DNA of 64,000 nt. Source: Montifringilla adamsi. Lineage: Eukaryota; Chordata; Aves; Passeriformes; Passeridae. Positions 20,076 to 31,640 of the stretch are shown here, piece after piece. A program made the translations under genes and the position numbers. The stretch is taken from the NCBI GenBank assembly GCA_017590115.1, contig JAGGNK010011003.1, forward strand, positions 1,872,558-1,936,557. Direction: 5' to 3'. Numbering within the stretch: the stretch's first letter is position 1; each line of letters begins with the position of its first letter. The notes beneath the pieces are model-generated. The model did no database searches and was not told the origin of the DNA. It was given only the letters and a program-made list of their open reading frames with translations.

Positions 20076-23000
20076 TGGTGCCATTAACAAGTACATTTTA
20101 AGCATCACTGATTAGATCGTATTTTTAAAATTGAAATAGCTCAGTGTGCATTCATATACAGCACATCTGATCCTTGGCAGAAGGGGAGGGTCAGGCCCAC
20201 TGGGAGATGCATTAACCAGTATTTACAAGGGTGCCAATAGACTAATGTGGCCAGGAAGCAGCCTGACTCAATTTCTTTGCAGATTTCATGTCCTGGTGGC
20301 TTTGTGTTCTCTGTCTGGATCAAGCCCTCTTTTTAAGATGAAACTTCCAGGAAGTCCAATCTCATTGCCAGCCAATTTGTGAGGCCTGCACTGCTGAGAG
20401 ACTGAGCTGCTTCTCCTTGGCTCAGTGCATCCCTGCTTTGATCCCTGCCAGTCTTACACCTTCACATTGTGTCATCCCCATAAACTGGATCAAATACTTG
20501 TTTCTCAAGTGGGCTCCCCAAGGTGTCCCCAAGGTTTCCCAAGCTGGAGAGAGGAGTTCTTAATGTTTCCAGGACTCCAGAGTAATCCTGCTACAGGCAG
20601 TGAGGGATGTGAGAACATGAGTAGAGCAGAACGTGAGTAGCCTGGTTTTTCCTTGATCTCCCATGGCGCTTCTGAGTTACCCCTTTCTGCAAAGTGTTAA
20701 ATGTTTCTTGGCACCTACCTCTAATCTGCACCAGCTCCTTCATAATGAACCCTGTGCCCATGAACAAATGGTTCTGGAAAGGATGTTTGACTATCCTCAA
20801 GCTGTGCTGCTTCGATGGCTGCTGTGCAGAGCTTAGCCCCATCCTTGGTCTGTAAGCCATGCTGCTCCCTGTGTCTGTGCTCCGGATTTAACTCTTGGTG
20901 GTGCCCTGAGCACTCCTAAGTGGCAGTGACTGGAGAGGGCAAGAGTGTTTATGGAATACATACAGCCCCGTGGCCCCTGTGTGGCTGTGCAGGTGCTGCA
21001 GGGGATGGCAAGGTGTCCCTAGCACTGTGGCCAAGGATTCTCTGGCTAGTGGCCTGACTTGAACTTAGCAAACACTTCAAACCTCTTTCAGGTGATTAAA
21101 GCTGATGAGTATTTCCAGGTCAGCAGACAAGAGAGTAAGGTGCTGAGGGCACCCTTAGAGGAAGATCCTCCTTCTGTAAGTATGAAGAAACCTTTAAAAG
21201 CCTTTTAGAAAAGGCACAGATGTGCTTTGAATCCTGTGAAGGTGAAAGCCTATGTAAGCCCCTGATGTGCTATGTGTGTGCTCACTACAAAGAGGCTACA
21301 TAAACACCCCACCTCCAGTGTGATTCTGGACATGCCATGCTGGGAACATTCATTCAGCCACTGTAGGGAAGCAAAGATTCATTTTAAAGTAGAGGGACAC
21401 CTTGTATGTTTCTTGGGTCTGATCTGGCAGTGTCTCTGATCTGCAGACAAAAATAACAAGAGTTCTTGGCACCTGACAGGATCCATCCTGTTTTCTGAAG
21501 CAGCTAGGGGAAAGGACAAGATATCATTTTCTCTCCTCCTCTCCAGCCAGCCCAAGCTCTCTCTGTGCAGAAGGACTGGTGGGCACTAGCAGGAGCAGGC
21601 ATCAGCTTGGCTTTTGTTGCCCAAAGTGATACTGGGAATGCAATGGCTAGAAGATCCAGAAGGAACAAGGGAGACCAAGATAAGTGCAAATTATTCACAA
21701 AGGCATGCTGAGGAGATTGTGCCCCTACAGGAGGGAAACTGAGGCAAGGAGAGGAGGAGGAACTTACACCAGATGTAGCAGGATGGCAAAAGAGCCAGTA
21801 GAGCATCCTAGGTGATTTATGCTGCAAGGACTCACTGAATGTTTTAACCTGAGACCCTGATTAAACACAGTCATGACACTTGTTTTAAGATCTAACATTT
21901 GCCCCATCACTGTTTCACTGCTTCACCCTGCACAGCTCTGTGGTCAGGGTGGCTGGTGCTTTCTCCACATGCAGTGGAGTGACAGAGACTTAATTGTTCT
22001 GCAAATTGTTCTGCAAAACACTTAAAACATCCTGATCTCCCCAGGCATCTGTGGAGACAGCAAATGAGTAGCAGATGTATACATGTCCACATAGGCCATG
22101 TCATCCTTGTGATTACAGAACACTCATAAAACTGTAGAGGTAAGAAAAGGGATGGCTTTATCTGAGCAACTGTGGAGGTGTAGCTGACAGCCCTGCTGGG
22201 AATTGGTGCTCCAAGGAAGATGCTCATAGCAATAAAAAGGAAGGCTTCACCTATTTGGTGCTGTTCCAGGAGCAGATGTTCACCTTAAAAGATTCCTCCC
22301 ACATCTTTGCCTATCTTCTTTCCCTGGTGACTCCTCTGTTTCACGGGACATCTCCTGGGCCCCATTGTCTTGCTAAACAAGGTTCAGCCTTCTCCATGGT
22401 AGGTGTTCATGCCGAAGCTGCTCAGAGTCTGGCCTGAAAGTGGCTGGAAAAGTCTTGAGAATTTCTTTAGGCAGAGGAAGCCAGGGAGTTAAACAGCTTC
22501 ACACAAAGCTTTCAGTTTTGATGTTTCTAAACAGAACACATCAGATCAGCCTTACTTGGAAGAAAATGCTCTGATTTTCCATTTTAAAATGGCCCTTGTG
22601 CAATTAAAAAGCATACAGGAATTTTCAGTTAGCACATGGCAATGGAGTGTGACTATTAACTGCCCACTCCTTTATTTCTAGTAAATCCTGGTTTGAAGCT
22701 TAGCCTCTGAAAAGTTAGGTTAGTGTTTCAGGAGGGGCTCATTCTGGAACTATGCCATCTCCTACAAAACAGAGTGGGTCTTGTCCTGCCCAGAAGTTCT
22801 CTCCCTTGCAGTGCAGGGCAGTAGCAGAAGGACACTGCTCCTTGGTGCTGAAGCTCTGAGATTCATGCACAGAGCTGCTGTGACTGCTCTTTGCTTTCAG
22901 CTACTGAGTGAGTCCAGGTCTCCCCATCACTGTGGACACTCAGAGAAAGAGTCCCTGCTCACAACAGCCCTGTCCACATCAGCTCTGGAGTTGGGAGGAA

Positions 23001-24321
23001 CAGAGTTGATGTGCTGTGCAGAGATCAGCATCAGAGGAAGGAAAAGATCCATGATTCCTTGCCCTGTTTGTTTCTTTATGTTGTGGTGCCTCTTGAGGTG
23101 CTGGGTTTGGGCAGTTGGGGCATCAGATTTGGCTGCTGACCTCAGCAGTTGCCAAGGCTCCACATTCTGAAAGGAATCAGAGGCTGAGCTGGACAGTGTT
23201 TTTCAATTCCTGCTGTATCTGAAAATACGCCAAAGCAAAGGTAGCCTGAGAAATATCCCCAAGGAGAAGGACATGTTGACACTTGGAGAGCTACTGGGAC
23301 CATTGATACAGTAGTCTGGAGGCAATGGCCTCCAGAGATCCTGGCTTTGCCTCCACTGGAGCAAACTGGGATGTTGCAGTGTCTAAGTCTTTTAGCTTGT
23401 CCTGCACTGAATTTCTGCAGCAGAGCAGCCTGCCCTTGTGGAAGGTTTAAGCCCATGACACAAATATATCCTCCCACACTGTCCACCAAGGAAGCTGTGC
23501 AGGCTGATTTGGAGCCAGGCAGGACAAATTCAGTGTCTTGGTTCTTCCAAAATCACTCCTCACCCCAGACAGCATGTAAGCCATAGTTTACAGATATTTC
23601 AAAGGCTTCTGCTAACTACTCTGCCCTGGGTTAGTACCCAGGGTCCCAGAGGTAGACATCTTTCAATGCCTGTCTCCATCCTGAGGGCAGAGGTTTTTGG
23701 CTTTTTTTCTCTGCTCCTCCTTTGGGCAATTGCTGAAGGGAGGTGGGGGGCAGTGACCATGGCTAGGGGCAGAGCAACAAGCAGATGAGCAGAGTTTGGA
23801 GGCAGAAGCAGAACAAATGGGAGGAAGGATGGTTCAAAACACAAGGGGGAAGAGGTGTGAGCACCCCATGGACAGTGGGAGGGAGGGCACTGCCATTCCA
23901 CCACGTTGTGTGCAGACCTTAGAGTGTCAGTTCTCAGAGTGATGTAGCACAATTCCTGATGTATGCGTGTCACTTTTGTAAGTTGTCTCCTACCCTCACT
24001 ATTTTCAGTGTTCCTTGATTTTTGGAGACTGTTGTAAATAAAAAGATTTTGACATTCGCACGTTTGGATCCCTCACTCATCACCACATGACTGTTCTTGT
24101 ACGCATGCTGACAACCAGAGTGGCACTGACAGGATCTGTGTTGTGTAAGGAATGCAGTGGGGATGAGGCCACAGAACCAGTTCCTGAGGTGCAGAAGGAT
24201 TGTCTGCTCCTGCTGCTGAAGTTGGGCCTCTTGAAGCCAACTTACCACACCCAGGAGAGCTGGCAATCTGGAAAAGGCAGTGCAGGAACCCACATGTTCT
24301 GCAGAGGACTGCAAGAGGACT
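20076..24321. other. Intergenic, no named gene
   Basis: No protein I recognise is encoded here. The one exon-like stretch is at 21092-21175 (see findings). An AATAAA in a T-rich context near 24038 could end a longer DISP3 transcript or a non-coding RNA. I see no LTR or LINE signature before 24322. Confidence 0.45.
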
Positions 24322-24738
24322 CATTACAAATCAAGGGCGACTCCAGCGAGGAGAGAGAGAATGATACATCTGACTCCATCATCAGAAGGCTAAATAATTA
24401 CTTTATTATACTATATTACATACATTTCATCTAAACTGAATGTGCCTTGCACTTACCCTTGCTCACAACTGCACAGAACTGCACTCGTCTCTGATTGTCC
24501 CGTGACTGTCTCGTGACAGTCTGGACACACACACACCTTTGGCCCTGATAGGCCAAGGGAACAAAACATCCTCACTTTGGGTAAACAATCTCCATATTGC
24601 ATTCTACTTTGGCACAACACAGGCACAGCAAATGAGATAAGAACTGTGTTTTCTTTCTTGGATGTTCAGAGAATGTGAAACCCAGAAATATTCTTGGGAA
24701 GAATTGTGCCTTGCTTTTCTCTGTGAAATGTTGCAACA
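24322..24738 (+). mobile_element. Solo LTR, family 1 variant
   Basis: It starts CATTACAAATC, comparable to CATTGTATTTG at 40653, carries atacatctgactccatcatc and tcagaaggctaa, and ends gttgcaaca. The flanks aggact (24316-24321) and tggact (24739-24744) match in five of six positions. The middle is divergent from the other copies. Confidence 0.75.
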
Positions 24739-24891
24739 TGGACTGACTAGAGCAAGAGCTTCAGCCATGGTTTGTGGAAGTTTTTTACTCCTCAATTTCA
24801 CGCTGTGCTTCTTCCAGTGTGTGAAGATTGCCCTGAGCTGACTCCCTCAGGATGGGGTTCACCTGCCTGCTCCTGCAGCACTGCAGTTTCC

Positions 24892-25272
24892 TGTGGTTGT
24901 GTTTGAGGGTCCCAGGAATGAGGGAAGAGATGAGAATCTTGACTCCATGTTTCAGAAGGCTGATTTATTATATTATGATATTATACTACATTAAAATGTT
25001 ATACTAAAACTATACTAAAAAGAATAGAGAGAAAGGATCCATCAGAAAGCTAGAAAAGAAAGGAAGGAATGAATAACAGAATCTTGTGACTGCACACAGC
25101 CTCGACACAGGTGGCTGTCATTGGTCATCAAGTAAAAACAATTCTACATGCTGGGTAAACAATTTTCCAAATCACATTCCAAAGCAGCAAAACATGGAGA
25201 AGCTGAAGCTTCCCAGCTTCTCAGGAGAAAAGATCCTGGCAAAAGGATTTTTCATAAAATATGTCTGTGACA
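24892..25272 (+). mobile_element. Solo LTR, family 2, with exact 6-bp duplication
   Basis: This 381-bp element starts TGTGGTTGTGTTTGAGGGTC and ends GTCTGTGACA. gtttcc lies at both 24886-24891 and 25273-25278. It defines the true ends of family 2. Confidence 0.93.
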
Positions 25273-25278
25273 GTTTCC

Positions 25279-28200
25279 CACATCACACAACACCTGGCTG
25301 AGGTAGAGTAGGTAGGTAGGTTCACAACATCTGAACTTCTGGTGGAGGTTTTGTCTCTCTGTCCTGTGCTGCAGCACCAAAGGGTTGCCCTGCACCTCCC
25401 AGGACCCCACTGAGCTGATGCAGAGAGCAGTGGGGCAGGAGGAAGAGCCCCTCAGTCCTCATCTGGGTGTGCTCACACTGCACCCAGGTACAGCACTGCT
25501 GGGAAGGGCAGCACTGCAGCACATCACAGCAAGAGCCTCCTGTGGTCTCCAGCCCTCATCTCTATGATGAGGCCAAAATTTCTGGTGAAACCTGTTGTTA
25601 TTAAGTACCAGGACGGCTCTGGGTCACTGCCTGACACGTACAGAAAATCCAGTATCCACAGGAAGGAGGAATGTATTTCTTTAATGAGGAGTTGGGCATG
25701 GCAGGTAGGGGAGGGTTTATGCTTGACCTTGCTGCTGGGAAATTGCCAAGGCTGGAAATGGGTTGGTTTTGGTTACAAATTCAGTCCCTTACCCCAAGAG
25801 CAGGTGTGATGGGCACTCCCTAACACACAGGCAGGGAGCTGTGTGAGAGCTGTGGACCACTGAGGAGACACAGGTTGCCTTTCCTGGACTCTGAACTGTG
25901 GGACCACCTGGCAGTGGTGAGTGCCCAGGGCTGCCAAACATGAGAATGAGGGCACAGGAACAGGGTAGGACAACTGCAGGCATGACCAGAGATGGACAGG
26001 GTTTCCACAGCTCTTCAGAAAACAGCTGCTGGACTGAGGAAGGGTTTGGGACAGGATGGAGGAGGAGGGATTGCACAGGGTGACAGCTGCTTGGTATTCA
26101 TTTCAAGCTTGTAGAGGAGGGAAGAAATTGTGTTTCCATCTGGGGGAGCCTGTCCACATGGGCTACTGGCTCAGCCTGAGCTCATGCTGACAGTCCACAC
26201 TAAAACACCTGCTGCCTACCATTCGCAGAGCCCTATCTCTCCTTCCAGGTGAGTGAGTCTGTGTGAAATCTTCATCACACACAGGGAATTCCCCTATGTC
26301 TCCTGTCAGCCTCTGGCACAGGAAGGTCTCCAGTACTTCCACACCAGCATTTGGGGGCTCTGCCTGTGCCTCCTGTGTGCCTTCTCCCACTGCAAAACCA
26401 CCCCAAAAGCTCCTCCCCACCCCAAAACCACCCCCCAGTTCTGGGGCTTTAAAAGGGAAAAGCCCCCAGTTCTGGAGCTTTAAAAGCCTCCTTCTCTCTG
26501 CAAAACTGTCAGATGATGATGGTGCTGTATCTGTGTCACCTGCCTGTCCCAGGGAGCTTTTTGAGGAGCTAGAGAGGTAGGTTGGGCTCATTAGTGCCTC
26601 TTACTTCAAGGGGAAACTGCTAAAGGAGCTGAAGTGGGTCTGGGGTAGGAAGTGGCTTCCTGTATTTTCATAAGGGGGATGGGGGCTGTGTGTTCCCACC
26701 TCTTCATGAGCAGGCAGGCGGGTGCATGTGCCGCTGGTGCCTCATCAGGGTGCATGGAAGGCTTGGCTGAGGGAAGCTGGCTGCTTCTGACAGGACAGGA
26801 CTTGGTGCCAGCGCGAATTCTGGTTTCCTGTGTCGGGGTCTGTGCCCTCAGGACCATCCCTTGGCTCTCAGTGCCAGCCTGGGTGACATTCCTGTCCCCT
26901 CCTCTCCCTTAGCACTGTTCTCCTCCCCTCTGCTGCAGGTGGCTTAAGCACAGAAATAGGGAGCTTTTAAACCTTACCCTTGTTTGACTTAGTCATGCTG
27001 ATGGGGAAAAAAGTAGTATTTTGGGTTTCTTTTTTATTAGCTTTTACTCCTTGGTGTTTTCCTCCCCCATGCTCTGCTCTCTGAGACAGTGCCTACGGGG
27101 GAATTGCCCACCACTGACTTTGGTCCCCTCCTGAGAGCCCCACATGGCTCATTATTGTGAAAAACACATTCACTCTCCTGTAAAATTTAAAAATTTATTA
27201 AAGGACAATGGGAGACAAGGACCACAGAACAAAGGTTATTATGGCCAGGTGCATCTTGACACTCAGCCAAGAGCACACTGTTACCTTTGGGGATACCCCT
27301 TAAATAATTTTTTCCTTACATCAGCCTGTTGCATATTCATAGACCCTTATGCATAAACTAGTTTACATTTTCCAGGAACTATTTTACATGGCCCTTTCTC
27401 GGGTCTGCCTTTTTAGAGCATGTGTGTTTCTTGGCTGTGGTTTTGGCTCCTTCTCCTTATCACTTCCAGTCCTTGCCTTGCTTTGGTCCACACTTTCTTC
27501 AGACACTTCAGGTGAGTGCTGATAGTTGGCAGATCTGTACAGGTGTCCTCATCCTGTGTTCATTGGATGTTATCCCATCCAAGCAGGCATTTTAACACAA
27601 GCATAGCTATTTCACTACTGTGTCTAAGAGGGCACCAGATCAGAGACACTCAACTAAGCATTAATTTTGTCCTCCACAGGTTTTCATTATGTGCTAGTGG
27701 AGAAGTCTGCCAGTGCTCTCTCAGAAAATTTTCTCTCTGCTGTCTGTTTTGCTGAGGCCATTTCTAATAAAGCTAACTACAGAAAATCAGATTCAGCTTG
27801 CTCCCAATGCATGGAGGCAAGTAAATTTTTTTTTCTCCAGCTCTGCTAATCTCAGCCCATTCCTCTGAGCTGAAAAAAATTCCTTACCCACCTGACTCTG
27901 ATAATAAACTTTATCTGCTCATATGGCAGCTGGATTTTGGGGACACTCTGGGATGATAACTGTGTTGTGGCAGGTTAACTAGGTTATCCAGCAGGGTTAA
28001 CCCCAGCAGGGTTAACTGGGTGTGGAGACACACATGGAACAGAGCTGGAAGGGCTTGGCAGGCAGAGCCACACTCCCTGCACTGTGTTTGAAGGGCATCA
28101 GTGGTTGCAGCACTGGCAGGGAGCTGCTCCAGGAACCTGGCTGGGGAAGGCTGGTGATGACCAGCTGCTAACCCCTTGTGCACTTGTAGCCTGCTGTCCC

Positions 28201-29220
28201 ATTTATTAGCAGTTAAACCAGGCTGTCTCTCCTCCAAATGGAATATTTGCAGCATTGACATGAACAGCTGTCCCAGTCAGCCAGATCATAACAAATGGGA
28301 GCTGTGGCTGGAGTGTTATTTTGCTGCAAGGGGACAATACATTGTATTACTAAACAGTGAAGGTTGTGATGGATGGTGATGAGTCAGTGTGCTGTCTTGT
28401 TTGATGATCACACTGAAAAAAAAACCATAAAACCAAAGATGTTTCCAGGGAGCTAGGCAAGGCCTCGCATTGTACCTGGGAAGAAACAACACTGAGGTTC
28501 TCTGGTGTCTTATCTGCCACAGCCTTTGCATCAGGCTATTGGTTATGCTACTGCCTCTCAAGGAAGCTGGGAAAGAAAATTTGGGGAGAGGAGGAGTTGC
28601 TAGTCAAGAGCTTCTTCTTCCATGGGAACACTGCAGAAGTCTTGTCCTGGGTAATGCTGTCTGATTATAAGACAGTGTGGGCTGAACTGTGCTATTTTGA
28701 TCTAGCCTGAAGCAGGGCTGTGTTATTGTGGGAGCTTACAGCTCAAATTCAGGGCAAGGGAGGAGTGAGAGCAAGGTACTACAGGAGGACATGGAGGGAA
28801 ATAATTATTTCTGTGGGGACAAGGTCCTCCTGAGGGTCTGGCATATCATCCTGCTGCTTCAAGTGCCTTGTGTGGAGGACTGTGAACCACAGCCTCTCTG
28901 AGCAGAAAGCTAGAGAAATACTTGTCAAATGAAATACTTGTTTAATGCCAGCACAAAATTGGAGGAAACATGTTTGATGGAAAGGAGGTGAGTTAGTCTG
29001 ATCAGCCACCTCTGCATCTGTACAGCTGCAGCAGCAAAGCTCAACCCCAGCTTTGTTATGTGTTACGTGCACGTATGTTAGGTACAACTCAATCACTGCT
29101 GCGACACCAGCGGGTTCTTGGTCCAGCTCTGAAGGAGCTGCAGATGGAGGAGTGTGGGCTGGCTAACGATGGTGTGTGACTCACTCATCTCTGCAGTACC
29201 TTCACTCATGCACCTTTCCC
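25279..29220. other. Intergenic, mostly without recognisable features
   Basis: No gene is recognised. A pair of near-identical 24-mers (26432-26455 and 26464-26487) and a probable reverse LTR near 27156 are the only structures noted. Confidence 0.45.
27156..27500 (-). mobile_element. Probable LTR, related to family 5 (right edge unknown)
   Basis: It starts TGTGAAAAACACATTC on the plus strand, the reverse of the family-5 terminus, and has a TTTATTAAAGG stretch and gttgcatattcatagaccc as in the LTR at 39896. One candidate right end is at 27686, where ttat recurs (27152-27155 and 27687-27690), but this is weak. Confidence 0.45.
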
Positions 29221-29556
29221 TGTGACAGCTACAGCTGGCTTGTAGCTGCACAGATAAATTAACCCCAACAGACACCAACTGGACCAGCCTAAGCTCATTA
29301 GAGAACAGAAGCAAACAATGGTATGATAATGATGGGTCAGATTCAAACTCAAACAGGGGGCTGTGGCCAATCCCCTTGAATCAGGCATGCAGACATATCA
29401 TGGGCTGGGCAGTGCTAAGACTAACCAATCACATGTGTGAGCTTGGAAAATTCGAAGCCCCTATAAAAGGGGGCTCTCAGCAGTAAACTTCAGCTGTTGC
29501 TACATGAACTTCAGTGTGTTCTGTTGCGTGTGCGCCTGTCTCCAGCATCAGCCACA
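29221..29556 (+). mobile_element. 5' LTR of a partial provirus, family 6
   Basis: This 336-bp LTR starts TGTGACAGCTACAGCTGG and ends CAGCCACA. It contains a CCAATCA box, a TATA box in cccctataaaaggg near 29462 and a probable R/U5 after it. It aligns with the solo LTR at 5754-6108. The length and the primer site that follows fit the alpharetrovirus layout. Confidence 0.88.
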
Positions 29557-29558
29557 AT

Positions 29559-29576
29559 TGGTGATCCCGACGTGAT
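29559..29576 (+). promoter_or_regulatory. Retroviral primer-binding site, tRNA-Trp
   Basis: TGGTGATCCCGACGTGAT lies two bases after the LTR. It is complementary to the 3' end of tRNA-Trp at 17 of 18 positions, the primer used by avian leukosis-type alpharetroviruses. The single difference is T for C at position 7. Confidence 0.88.
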
Positions 29577-29807
29577 ACAACAAGCTGCTGTGGGTACTGC
29601 AGGGAGACAAAGGGCAGCGGTGATTGCTGCCTGCAGCCTGTAGAGTGGCAGAGAGGGGTGGGCAAAGCCACAGGGCAGCGGAAATTGCTGCAGAGTCCCC
29701 GTGGAGCAGTGGGTGTAGCTGTGGGCAGTGTGGAAAGCTGTGCAAGATGGCAGAGAGTGCCCTGTGGGTCTGGACTGCTTTGTGAATAGAAGACGCAGCT
29801 GGGAAAA

Positions 29808-30374
29808 ATGGGAGCATGGACTTCAGTGGAGGAAGACTCTGTTCTCCAAGTATAGACTTTTTTTTTTAAAGAAAAGAGGGACAAAATAGATGAGCAGGCT
29901 TTGCTAGCCTTGCTGGCATGGTGTGAGAGCCATGGACTCTACGTGACAGAAGGGGCTGTCCTGGACTCAAAAACTTGGGAGCCAACTGGCAGATCTATAC
30001 TCACAGCACCCTCCATAGGTGACAAGACTGCCATTAATGTAATAAAGCCCTGGAGACTTGTTGTGGACTTGCTAGAACAATTAAAGACTGAGGGGGATGC
30101 GAGGACAGTGGAGGAGATGCTGTGGGCACCACCCACCAAGGCACACGGCGAGGACAGGGCACCGGGAGAAGTGGTGGAAAGTGTGGATCCCACACTGGGC
30201 ATGCAGGGGAAGTGTCGGAACCAGGACATTTCTCTGACTGCCCTGGATGGCTTGAGACCCCGGCAGGGGGCTCAAAGACCTTGGCATGGAGTCAAAGACA
30301 CCTGTGCCTTCGATTTTAACCCATGGGAAAAATTACCAGCTTTGTATGAAGATGTACAAGCCACAAGAGTTTAA
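29808..30374 (+). pseudogene. Broken gag-like 5' coding region of the provirus
   Basis: An ATG at 29808, 231 bases after the primer site, opens a short frame that stops at 29853-29855, just before a long T-run. A different frame is then open from about 29870 to a stop at 30372-30374. The second frame has a helical, Trp-containing N-terminal part and a Pro/Gly-rich continuation, as expected of a retroviral matrix region, but I could not match it to a named virus. The indel near the T-run and the loss of everything after 30374 make it non-functional. No pol or env sequence follows. Assignment to gag rests mainly on position after the LTR and primer site. Confidence 0.6.
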
Positions 30375-30388
30375 GTAGAATGATAATT

Positions 30389-30800
30389 TGTCACAGGGTG
30401 AAAAAGTAGAATTTTGGGGGTTTTAGAATGAGGGTTCAAGAGGCAAGATGGAGGAATCTGGGTGTGTTCTGCCCTTCTTCTCCTTCTTCTTGTCTTCCAT
30501 CTTTTGCTGTGATGATGACACTTTTGGATAGTAGAGACAGACTGTCTAACATAGGTGATAGGTATTGGAAACTTATTGTAAATAAAGTACACATAGTTGT
30601 GAGTATAAAATGTTAACACTACCCCAAGGGTGCTCAGTGTGCCACTAACCGACCTGCCAGACAGACCTCAGCGGGTCAGAAAAAGAATGTTACAGATAAG
30701 GAAAAATAAACAACCTTGAAAAGCAGAACCGATGCATCTCGGCTTCTTTGGTGGCGAGGCTGGGAAAAAGAATCTTTAATACCTCAGGAACCATTCCAGC
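30389..30800 (+). mobile_element. LTR-like element, family 7 (right edge uncertain)
   Basis: It begins TGTCACAGGGTGAAAAAGTA, 14 bases after the end of the gag-like frame. It has the pyrimidine-rich cttcttctccttcttctt block and aaataaagtacac. It resembles family 4 in layout. The end is probably near the tggcgaggctgggaaaaag stretch around 30760-30780. No duplication was found. It may have replaced the 3' part of the provirus. Confidence 0.5.
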
Positions 30801-30989
30801 AGTGCAAAACCCAAGAGGGAGGAGGATGTGAAACCGCACCCCAAAGCTGCCCTGTGCGGGGATGCCTCACCTGGAAGTAGATGTTATTGTACATATTTAA
30901 TTAAGCCAGCATTGTGCTCACCAACTCTACAAATCACAAGGATTATGTTAAATTAACATCAATTCCTCTGACTTCTGGACAACCTGCAG

Positions 30990-31640
30990 TGTATCACCTC
31001 TTACAGTCGATGACTCAGTATAATAGCTATGCAAGTGAGTAACTTAATCCCCTCTGACCTCAAGAAACAACTTCATAGGTGTCCTTAGATAACAAAATGG
31101 TCCAATTTTGATAATTCTGATATGTAGTGCTGCAAACTATTGAGAGGAATAGCGGATTTGTCTTTACAAACAAGCTGTGGGTCTGCTGGTAGATAAAGCT
31201 AGCACTGGGAGATAAAAAAAAACAATGGGAAGGATTCCACTGAATGATGAATGGAAAAAGATATTTGCTTTTACAAATAAACTTTAGGTTTGCTGATAAA
31301 TGAAATCAGACATTGAAAGATGAAAGAAACAATGGGGAAGAAAAACCCCTAAAATTCCATATAAATTAAAAATTAAAAGGGAGGGTGATACATTAGAGGG
31401 AAATCTTCGGTATCAGGCATTCCGGGAAATCTGTACCTCTCAAGGACCTCAGCCAGTGGGGAAAGAGAGAAGGGAAATGTGGCTGGGAAATTGGGATAAA
31501 AAGGAGGCTGGGTCCTCCAAAAATTTGAGACATCCCAGGGGAATGCCCCATCGCCTCTCCCTTTATTCTAATAAAGTAAAAGGACTCTGTCTCCCTTTTG
31601 GACATAAACCTCTGATGTTTGTGGATTAATTTTCCTAACA
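30990..31640 (+). mobile_element. LTR-like element, family 8 (left edge uncertain)
   Basis: The right end ttttcctaaca is preceded by a TATA-like gggataaaaagg (about 31493), AATAAA at 31570-31575 and a typical R/U5. The upstream part contains two diverged copies of an 80-bp unit (31158-31236 and 31264-31340). No matching LTR and no target duplication were found. Confidence 0.55.
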
